Of a DNA stretch of 47,116 nucleotides, positions 41,901-47,116 are shown piece after piece. Below the pieces are notes generated by a model, which saw only the letters and a list, made by a program, of their open reading frames with translations, ran no database searches and had not been told where the DNA came from. Origin of the DNA: Clostridia bacterium (GTDB taxonomy: Bacteria; Bacillota; Clostridia; Christensenellales; Aristaeellaceae). The position numbers and the translations under genes are program-made. Within the stretch, counting starts at the first letter, position 1, and every line of letters starts with the position of its first letter. The stretch lies in the NCBI GenBank assembly GCA_017470945.1, contig JAFUXH010000129.1, forward strand, positions 1 to 47,116, given 5' to 3'.

Positions 41901-42182
41901 TACGTGGGCGAATGCGTGATCTTCTTCACCGTGATCCGGGCGGAAGCCACGTTTGGCGACGGCGCTTTGACGGGCCTGCGCCTGACGGAAAAGCCGGTGG
42001 GCGAAGGGGCTGAATTCGCCGCCCTTCCCCAGGAGGAAGCCTTCCAGGCCACGCTGATCGGCCGGGCCGTTCCCCTCGACGAAACCGACATTCCCGTGGA
42101 CGGCGCCGCCGAATATATCAAAACGGCCGTCGTGATCGCCGTCAACCAGGCGTACGCACAATTCCTCACCGGGCAGCAGTGA
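39000..42182 (+). CDS. rnfG: Giant RnfG-like protein with tandem FMN-binding domains
   Basis: A 1060-residue protein (ordinary RnfG is about 200). GTG start at 39000, nine bases after AAGGAGG. One N-terminal helix (WAVLLIITLVAGLALGGTYA) anchors a wholly extracytoplasmic chain. Domains: degenerate first unit (to about 115); a long RnfG-type unit with G-x-G-A-K/R-A (122-282); five short FMN-bind units (about 305-391, 420-503, 535-618, 649-732, 756-840); and two terminal units (870-955, 967-1055) that lack the motif. Flavinylation-type motifs (D-x-x-x-G/A-A-T) put candidate FMN-threonines at T95, T263, T374, T487, T601, T715 and T823. Those at 374-715 are the canonical D-x-L-T-G-A-T. Ala/Glu/Pro linkers (EEPAAEEPAAEA) join units. 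Units five and six are near-identical. The chain could pass electrons along several flavins between RnfC/D and a distant acceptor; this is inference. Confidence 0.9.
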   Translation: MKKQLPGWAVLLIITLVAGLALGGTYALTKEPIAEQALLQAENARRAALPDADTFETLTLTEDASVDWANAGLKTVKGKAVPLTLEDIDAIAGATVTSTAVVNAINAAYEQYKAAPSDAAFTGEAQGFASPVAVEATFDGDTIATLKIGDDRFAETPGLGARALEEEFQDQFVGGEKVIGYVSQITVKGYKGPVEVTVGLDSDLVLTGISVGGSDFAETAGLGAKAKEPAFTSQFAGKKTPVSVIKTGGTPGDNTVDAITAATITSNAVRDGVNGVVKYVKKDILGIADIEMPARPEDDSMVFSAKERGFASNVYVEASFDAEGKITYIGIGDEEFGETAGYGAAALEAENQYPFIGAQMPLELGDVDTLTGATFTKTAIVNALNAAYSASQGVELPAPAPKEEITLPEKPTDGVFSASEQGFAGPVYVEAAFDDAGTITYIHVGDDAFAETEGFGARALEDENKAALIGKQMPLALEDVDILTGATFTKTAIVNGLNKAYNASQGITEEPAAEEPAAEAKTMPEKPEVTYKADADGFASPVAVEAAFDGDTVAWISIGDKRFDETAGFGARALEPETALALLGVKVPVDAADVDILTGATFTKTALITALNKAYEKSKSAGDEPIAEEPAAEVKTMPEKPEVTFKADADGFASPVAVEAAFDGDTVAWIGIGDKRFDETAGFGARALEPETALALLGVKVPVDAADVDILTGATFTKTALITALNKAYEKAQAAAAEAEAEALAGETAAAAVTGEAEGFGGPVAVEVAFDGDTITALTVGDSRFAETPGLGARAQEEDFQAQFIGKKAPLALSDIDAIAGATITSTAVVNAINAAYDAAQAATKEATEPVAEEAPAAPAPASSGSDNALTGEAIAFFTTYKAEATFQGGRIETLALYEKQAGSDEYAPLAQEEAFRAALIGQEVPLDESSLTVEGAADYVKTAVVLAVNQAYAQGAPVSAAAQNKTYVGECVIFFTVIRAEATFGDGALTGLRLTEKPVGEGAEFAALPQEEAFQATLIGRAVPLDETDIPVDGAAEYIKTAVVIAVNQAYAQFLTGQQ
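40563..41195 (+). repeat. Near-identical 342-bp tandem duplication inside the giant rnfG
   Basis: The unit starting at ACCATGCCCGAGAAACCC (40563) recurs at 40905, 342 bases on (114 codons). The two copies differ by scattered, mostly third-position changes; in protein one residue in the S-I-G-D/G-I-G-D strand and Tyr/Phe near the start differ. This is the most recent expansion step of the domain array. Confidence 0.85.
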
Positions 42183-42214
42183 CCGGGCGGACAGAAGAAA
42201 TGGAGGCGCTGGCA

Positions 42215-43570
42215 TTGCAGAAAAAAACATTTCGGCGGGGGGTGCATCCCCTGCACAATATGCATGAGGGCAAAAGCCCCACGCGCAATCTGGAGATCCA
42301 GGATTATGTATCGGATACCGTAACCATTTCCATGGCCATGAATATCGGCGCGCCGGCCAAGCCCATCGTGAAAAAGGGCGATCAGGTGCTGGTGGGCCAG
42401 GTGATCGGCGAGGCCCAGGGCTTCATGAGCGTGCCGGTGCACGCCTCGGTGTCCGGCGAGGTCACCGCCGTGGAGCAGATCGCTTCCCTGGGCGCGGGCC
42501 CCATGATGGCCGTGACCATCAAGAACGATTTTGCCGATAACTGGGTGGAGCTTTCCCCCCTGGGCAGCGTGGAAAAGGTGGACCCCGCCAAGGTGATCCC
42601 CGCCATTCAGGCGGCCGGCATCACCGGCATGGGCGGCGCGTCCTTCCCCACCCATGTGAAGCTCACCTTCAAGGAGGGGGCCAGCTGCGACACCATCATC
42701 GTCAACGGCGCGGAGTGCGAAACCCACCTGACCGCCGATTACCGGCTGATGCTGGAAAACAGCGTGCGCATCGTGGACGGCCTGCGGGCGGTCATGCGGG
42801 CGCTGAAGGTCAATAAAGGCGTGATCGCCATCGAGGATAACAAGATGGAAGCCATCGCCGCCATGCAGAAGGCCGCCCAGGGCCGGGAGGGCGTCACCGT
42901 TCAGGCCCTGCGCACCAAATACCCCCAAGGCGGTGAAAAGCAGCTGATCGAGGCCATCACCGGCCGTCAGGTGCCCTCCGGCGGCCTGCCCATCGACGTG
43001 CACACCGTGGTGCTCAACGTGGGCACCTGCGCCGCCATCGCCGACGCCGTCATCGACGGCAAGCCCCTCATCAGCCGGATCACCACCGTCACTGGCGCGG
43101 TGCGCAAGCCCGCCAATCTGCGGCTGCGCATTGGCACCATCACCGAGGATATCATCGGCGAATGCGGCGGCTACGCCGAAACGCCGGGCAAGATCTTCTT
43201 CGGCGGCGCCATGACCGGCATCTGCATCCCCAACGACAATATGCCCATCATGAAATCCACCAACGGCATCGTGGTGTTCAACGAAAAGCAGAGCAAAAGC
43301 AAGAACGAAAGCCCCTGCATCCACTGCGGGCGCTGCGCGGCGGCCTGCCCCATCGGCCTGAACCCCTACCAGATCAAGGTGGCGGCGGATAAGAGCGATT
43401 TCGAGGCGGCTGCCAAGCTGCACGTGATGGATTGCATCCTGTGCGGCTCCTGCGCTTACATCTGCCCCTCCCGTCGGTGGCTGACGCCTTCCTTCAAATT
43501 TGCCAAGGATCATCTGGCCGCTGAAGCCAAGGCCAAACAGGCCGCTGCAAAAGGAGGAGAGAAGAAATGA
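42215..43570 (+). CDS. rnfC: RnfC, NADH-side iron-sulfur subunit of the Rnf complex
   Basis: A 451-residue peripheral subunit. The N-terminus QKKTFRRGVHPLHNMHEGK matches the F-x-x-G-x-H-P start of RnfC. TTG 42215 is eight bases after GGAGG; ATG 42200 would include that site. A flavin/NADH-binding N-domain has AGITGMGGASFPTHVK and INVNGAECE-like VNGAECETHL. Two [4Fe-4S] motifs: CIHCGRCAAACPIGLNP and CILCGSCAYICPS. A short Lys/Ala tail (AKAKQAAAKGGEKK) follows. Overlaps rnfD by four bases. Confidence 0.95.
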   Translation: MQKKTFRRGVHPLHNMHEGKSPTRNLEIQDYVSDTVTISMAMNIGAPAKPIVKKGDQVLVGQVIGEAQGFMSVPVHASVSGEVTAVEQIASLGAGPMMAVTIKNDFADNWVELSPLGSVEKVDPAKVIPAIQAAGITGMGGASFPTHVKLTFKEGASCDTIIVNGAECETHLTADYRLMLENSVRIVDGLRAVMRALKVNKGVIAIEDNKMEAIAAMQKAAQGREGVTVQALRTKYPQGGEKQLIEAITGRQVPSGGLPIDVHTVVLNVGTCAAIADAVIDGKPLISRITTVTGAVRKPANLRLRIGTITEDIIGECGGYAETPGKIFFGGAMTGICIPNDNMPIMKSTNGIVVFNEKQSKSKNESPCIHCGRCAAACPIGLNPYQIKVAADKSDFEAAAKLHVMDCILCGSCAYICPSRRWLTPSFKFAKDHLAAEAKAKQAAAKGGEKK

Positions 43571-44502
43571 GCCTGAGAATCTCCACGGCACCGCACGTGC
43601 ACAGCCCGGTAACCACCCAGCGGCTGATGCTATACGTGCTCATCGCTCTGCTGCCTGCGGCGGCAGCCGGTATTTACGCCTTCGGTTTTTCCGCCCTGCT
43701 GGTGCTGTGCATCGCGGTGGCCAGCAGCATGTGCGCCGAATTTGTGTGGCAGAAAGTGGCCAAGCAGGAAGTGCGCGTCGGCGATCTGAGCGCCGTCGTG
43801 ACCGGCCTGATCCTGGGCCTGAACCTGCCTGCCACCGCCCCCTGGTGGATGGTGGTGATCGGCAGCGTGTTCGCCATCGTGATCGTGAAGCAATTGTTCG
43901 GCGGCCTGGGCGATAATTTCCTCAACCCCGCCCTGGCGGCCCGGGCCGTGCTGCTGGCCTCCTGGCCCGTGCACATGACCCACTACGTCACCCCCACCTT
44001 CTTCCAGGCGGGCGTCGACGCCGTCGCCACCGCCACCCCCCTGGCCACCAAGGGCGCCAGCCTGATGGAACTGTTCCTGGGCCAGATCCCCGGCACCATC
44101 GGCGAGGTCAGCAAGGCGGCCATCCTGATCGGCTTTGTGTTCCTGCTGTGCACCGGCACCATCCAGTGGCGCATCCCGGTGATCCTGGTGGGCAGCGTGT
44201 TCTGCTGGACCTGGGTGCTGGGCGGCTCCCTGAACGGGGCGCTGATGGCCATCCTGTCCGGCGGCGTGCTGTTCGGCGCGGTGTTCATGGCCACCGACTA
44301 TGTCACCTCCCCCATCGCGCCCTTCGCCCAGATCGTGTACGCCTTCCTGGCGGGCCTGATCATCGTGCTGATCCGCCAATACGGCAGCTATCCCGAAGGC
44401 GTGACCTACGGCATCCTGCTGATGAACATCGCATCTCCCCTGCTGGATCGCTTCCTGCCCCAGCGGATCTACGGCTACCAGAAGGAGGTTAAAAAGGCAT
44501 GA
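43567..44502 (+). CDS. rnfD: RnfD, membrane subunit with covalent FMN site
   Basis: A 311-residue polytopic subunit of about nine helices. VTTQRLMLYVLIALLPAAAA is the RnfD start; LGDNFLNPALAARAVLLASW and DRFLPQRIYGYQKEVKKA follow. The FMN threonine is T157 in D151-A-V-A-T-A-T-P-L, an ApbE substrate by homology to NqrB and RnfD. Works with RnfG in transmembrane electron transfer. Coupled by four-base overlaps on both sides. Confidence 0.94.
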   Translation: MSLRISTAPHVHSPVTTQRLMLYVLIALLPAAAAGIYAFGFSALLVLCIAVASSMCAEFVWQKVAKQEVRVGDLSAVVTGLILGLNLPATAPWWMVVIGSVFAIVIVKQLFGGLGDNFLNPALAARAVLLASWPVHMTHYVTPTFFQAGVDAVATATPLATKGASLMELFLGQIPGTIGEVSKAAILIGFVFLLCTGTIQWRIPVILVGSVFCWTWVLGGSLNGALMAILSGGVLFGAVFMATDYVTSPIAPFAQIVYAFLAGLIIVLIRQYGSYPEGVTYGILLMNIASPLLDRFLPQRIYGYQKEVKKA

Positions 44503-45137
44503 GCGAGAAAAAAAGCCTCGGCGGCGTGCTGATGAACGGTATCATCACCGAGAACCCCACCTTCCGCCTGGTGCTGGGCACCTGCCCCACCCTGGCGGTC
44601 ACCACCAGCGCCCTGAACGGCCTGGGCATGGGAGCCGCCGCCACCTTCGTGCTGGTGTGCTCCAACGTGGCCATTTCGATGCTGCGCAAATTCATCCCCG
44701 ACCAGGTGCGCATTCCCGCCTTTATCGTGGTGATCTGCACCTTCGTGACCATGGTGCAATTGCTGATGCAGGCCTTCGTTCCTTCGCTGTATGAAAGCCT
44801 GGGCATGTTCATTCCCCTGATCGTGGTGAACTGCATCATCCTGGCCCGGGCGGAAGCCTTTGCCAGCAAAAATAAGCCCCTGGCCTCCGCTTTCGACGGC
44901 CTGGGCATGGGCATCGGCTTCACCCTGGCCCTGACGCTGATGGGCTCCATCCGCGAATTGATCGGCAACGGGTCGGTGTTCGGCATCAACCTGCTGGGCG
45001 CGTCTTACGAGCCCATGCTGCTGATCGTGCTGGCCTCCGGCGGCTTCCTGACCTTCGGGCTGCTGCTGGGTCTGTTCAACCTGATCGTGAAAAAGCTTGA
45101 CAGGAAAAAGGCCGACAAGGAGGTGCAGGCGGCATGA
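44499..45137 (+). CDS. rnfE: RnfE, membrane subunit
   Basis: A 212-residue six-helix subunit: NPTFRLVLGTCPTLAVTTSA (the conserved N-P-x-x-x-x-x-L-G-x-C-P-x-L-A) and NCIILARAEAFASKN with the conserved Cys, matching the mirror-image topology with RnfA. DGLGMGIGFTLALTLMGSIR completes the signature. The paired cysteines hold an intramembrane [2Fe-2S] cluster by homology to NqrD/E. Ends in a Lys-rich loop; four-base overlaps at both ends. Confidence 0.95.
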   Translation: MSEKKSLGGVLMNGIITENPTFRLVLGTCPTLAVTTSALNGLGMGAAATFVLVCSNVAISMLRKFIPDQVRIPAFIVVICTFVTMVQLLMQAFVPSLYESLGMFIPLIVVNCIILARAEAFASKNKPLASAFDGLGMGIGFTLALTLMGSIRELIGNGSVFGINLLGASYEPMLLIVLASGGFLTFGLLLGLFNLIVKKLDRKKADKEVQAA

Positions 45138-45718
45138 CGAACATCACGGACGTGCTCCTCTTCATGGTCAGCTGTATTTTGACCAACAACTTCATTTTCT
45201 CCCGTTTCCTTGGCTGCTGCCCCTTCCTGGGCGTCAGCAACAAGGTGGAAACCAGCGTCAGCATGGGCCTGGCCGTCACATTCGTTATGACTATCGCCTC
45301 CCTGTTCTGCTGGCTGATCTACAACCTGCTGCTCATTCCCTTTGAACTGACCTACATGAGCACCATTTCCTTCATCCTGGTCATCGCCGCGCTGGTGCAG
45401 TTTGTGGAAATGTTCCTCAAAAAGAGCAGCCCCACCCTGTACAGCGCCCTGGGCATCTATCTGCCCCTGATCACCACCAACTGCGCCGTGCTGGGCGTGG
45501 CCACCCTGAATATGAACAGCGGCTACGGCCTGCTGCAATCCGTATTGAACGGCACCTTCTCCGCCCTGGGCTTCCTGCTGGCCATCGTGCTGATGGCGGG
45601 CGTGCGCGAGCGGCTGGAGAGCAGCAAGATCCCCGCCTGCATGAAGGGCTTCCCCATCACCCTGGTATCCGCCGGGCTGATGGCCGTGGCCTTCATGGGC
45701 TTCAGCGGCCTGGTGTAA
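45134..45718 (+). CDS. rnfA: RnfA, membrane subunit
   Basis: A 194-residue six-helix partner of RnfE. NNFIFSRFLGCCPFLGVSNK holds the first conserved Cys motif (G-C-C-P-F-L-G) and LITTNCAVLGVATLN the second (T-N-C-A-V-L-G). GLVYLP-like SALGIYLPLITTN precedes it, and MKGFPITLVSAGLMAVAFMG ends it. Together with RnfE it carries the intramembrane iron-sulfur cluster and ion path. Confidence 0.95.
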   Translation: MTNITDVLLFMVSCILTNNFIFSRFLGCCPFLGVSNKVETSVSMGLAVTFVMTIASLFCWLIYNLLLIPFELTYMSTISFILVIAALVQFVEMFLKKSSPTLYSALGIYLPLITTNCAVLGVATLNMNSGYGLLQSVLNGTFSALGFLLAIVLMAGVRERLESSKIPACMKGFPITLVSAGLMAVAFMGFSGLV

Positions 45719-45732
45719 GGAGGTAAAGTGCC

Positions 45733-46518
45733 ATGACGATTCTGTATGCCGGGCTGCTTTTGGGCATCCTGGGTGTGATCTTCGGCGGGGTGCTGTCCTT
45801 CGCCAGCAAAAAATTCCACGTGGAAGTGGATGAACGGATCGAAAAGGTGCGGGAATGCCTGGGCGGCGCCAACTGCGGCGCCTGCGGCTACCCCGGGTGC
45901 GATGGCTTCGCCGCCGCCGTGGTGGCGGGCAAAGCTCCCATCAACGGCTGCGCCCCCGCCGGGGAAAAGGGCGTGAAGGGCATCGCCGCCATCATGGGCA
46001 TGGAAGCAGAAGCCGGGGAAAAGATGGTAGCGCGGGTGCTGTGCCAGGGTGAAAACGGCATCGCCAAGGAACGCTACGCCTACGACGGCTACCAGAGCTG
46101 CGCCACCGCCGCGGGCCTGGCCGGCGGCCCCAAGGATTGCCGCTTCGCCTGCCTGGGCCTGGGCGACTGCATGGATAAGTGCGCCTTCGGCGCCATCAGC
46201 ATGAAGGATGGCATCGCCCACATCGACGAAAACAAGTGCACCGCCTGCGGCGCCTGCGTGAAAACCTGCCCCCGGGCGGTGATCAAGCTGCTGCCCCTGT
46301 CCTCCAACGTGATCGTGCGCTGCCGCAACAGCGACGTGGCCCGTGTGGCCCGCGCCGTGTGTATGGACGCTTGTATCGGCTGCGGCCGCTGCAAGAAGGA
46401 ATGCCAGTACGAGGCCATCACCGTGGAAGGCGGCTTTGCCCGCATTAACCCCGATAAGTGCACCCGCTGCGGCGCGTGCGCCGCGGTGTGCCCCTGCAAG
46501 TGCATCACCATCGATTAA
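45733..46518 (+). CDS. rnfB: RnfB, ferredoxin-oxidising iron-sulfur subunit
   Basis: A 261-residue subunit. One N-terminal helix (AGLLLGILGVIFGGVLSFAS), then the 4Fe-4S domain CLGGANCGACGYPGCDGFA with NGCAP. A ferredoxin-like part follows: CRFACLGLGDCMDKCAFGAI, CTACGACVKTCP, CIGCGRCKKECQYEAI and CTRCGACAAVCPCKC. Receives electrons from reduced ferredoxin. AAGGAGG precedes the ATG, 14 bases after rnfA. Last gene of the operon; an intrinsic terminator follows 57 bases on. Confidence 0.95.
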   Translation: MTILYAGLLLGILGVIFGGVLSFASKKFHVEVDERIEKVRECLGGANCGACGYPGCDGFAAAVVAGKAPINGCAPAGEKGVKGIAAIMGMEAEAGEKMVARVLCQGENGIAKERYAYDGYQSCATAAGLAGGPKDCRFACLGLGDCMDKCAFGAISMKDGIAHIDENKCTACGACVKTCPRAVIKLLPLSSNVIVRCRNSDVARVARAVCMDACIGCGRCKKECQYEAITVEGGFARINPDKCTRCGACAAVCPCKCITID

Positions 46519-46575
46519 CGAATACTCAACCGCGATGGGGGTTTTGATCGATCTCCCCCTTCGCCGAAAGCAAAG

Positions 46576-46605
46576 CCCGCCGGGAAATCCTCGGCGGGTT
46601 TTGTT
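46576..46605 (+). terminator. Intrinsic terminator of the rnf operon
   Basis: The stem CCCGCCG/CGGCGGG (46576-46582 with 46592-46598) with a 9-base loop, followed by TTTTGTTTGTTTG. A weaker GGGGG...CCCCC hairpin lies at 46537-46559. The rest of 46519-46708 shows no gene. Confidence 0.85.
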
Positions 46606-46708
46606 TGTTTGTTTTGATTGAATTCATTCTATGGTCGATGCCATAAAAGCAAATAGATGGTAAAGCGACTCTGCTGCCCTCCAATACAACGATGAACCAA
46701 AGACTTTT

Positions 46709-47116
46709 GTCATCCCGAGTGGAGAGGAGACAAAGGCGAAGCGGAATCGGGGGATCTGAAAGTTGGCTTGATCAGCTGCGCCAGATCCCTCCGCTCCATT
46801 TCGCCTCCGGCTCCATTTCGGTCGGGATGACAGCGGTTTTGAAAAGAATAAACTCTTTTGTCATCCCGAGTGGAGCGGAGCCAGAAGCGAAGCGGAATCG
46901 AGGGATCTGAAAGTTGGCTTGATCAGCTGTGCCAGATCCCTCCACTCCATTTCGCCTTCAGCTCCATTTCGGTCGGGATGTCAGCGTTTTGGGTAAGAAT
47001 AAACTCTTTTGTCATCCCGAGTAGAGCGGAGCCAAAGGCGAAGCGGAATCGAGGGATCTGAAAGTTGGCTTGATCAGCCGCGCCAGATCCCTCCGCTTCC
47101 TTCCGCCTTTGGCTTC
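46709..47116. repeat. 151-bp tandem intergenic repeats with long imperfect hairpin, truncated by window
   Basis: Three copies begin with GTCATCCCGAGT at 46709, 46860 and 47011, period 151; the third is cut at the window end. Each copy folds on itself: GTCATCCCGA pairs with TCGGGATGAC (46709-46718 with 46822-46831), GGGATCTG with CAGATCCC (46751-46758 with 46782-46789), with a partial GGAGCGGAG/CTCCGCTCC match between. Copies differ by scattered substitutions. Short frames inside contain no ribosome site and are not genes. No direct-repeat target duplication is seen. Confidence 0.85.

Noticed and set aside
46680..47061. Short open frames in the tandem repeats
   Set aside because: They repeat with the 151-bp period, have no ribosome-binding sites, and follow the palindromic structure rather than coding constraints.

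Overview
The window looks like a chromosomal segment of a GC-rich, probably anaerobic, low-mobility Bacillota, most likely a Clostridia-type gut or rumen lineage. The grounds are a SpoIID-family protein, strong Shine-Dalgarno sites (AAGGAGG), sigma-A-type promoters, a complete Rnf complex, an acyl-ACP thioesterase and secreted BIG2-repeat proteins. The exact taxon cannot be fixed from the sequence alone. No IS element, prophage, CRISPR array, rRNA or tRNA gene is visible.

Layout. 1-2.7 kb (minus strand): a partial UBA/DUF4342 membrane protein and topB. 2.8-7.3 kb (plus): a secreted SpoIID/SH3 cell-wall protein, a tRNA adenine methyltransferase and a YcaQ-type DNA glycosylase. 7.3-12.3 kb: a small XRE repressor divergent from a tandem array of three secreted BIG2 proteins, each with its own promoter. 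A double palindrome overlaps the first promoter. 12.5-19.1 kb: a GNAT gene, a methyltransferase-like gene and the ruvC-ruvA-ruvB-GNAT-queA-hypothetical-PfkB kinase operon. 19.1-19.4 kb: a free-standing structured RNA with a near-consensus promoter and a terminator-like hairpin (raiA-like candidate), then a glycerophosphodiesterase gene. 20.2-27.7 kb (minus): acyl-ACP thioesterase, mnmG, a DUF436 gene, a SpoU methyltransferase, an MrfA-type helicase, a rhomboid-like protein and a nitroreductase.

27.7-36.9 kb (minus): a ten-gene, translationally coupled ion-translocation operon. It runs MrpE, MrpF, MrpG, MbhD-like, an MbhE+MrpB fusion, MrpC, then four large antiporter-like subunits of the NuoL/M/N-MrpA/D type. 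It resembles the membrane arm of membrane-bound hydrogenase or Mrp complexes, but no redox module is present.

37.2-46.5 kb (plus), divergent from it: apbE, a NusG-II protein, a giant RnfG, then rnfC-D-E-A-B. The RnfG is 1060 residues (about 200 is usual) and carries seven flavinylation-type D-x-x-x-(G/A)-A-T motifs in tandem FMN-binding domains, plus two C-terminal degenerate domains. ApbE, the enzyme that would attach the FMN, is encoded first in the same operon. The head-to-head placement suggests a joint bioenergetic locus: Rnf would make a Na+ or H+ gradient from ferredoxin and NAD, and the Mrp/Mbh-like machine would interconvert Na+ and H+. The multi-flavin RnfG is the most unusual item in the window. 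The last 0.4 kb holds 151-bp tandem intergenic repeats with long hairpins, cut by the window edge.
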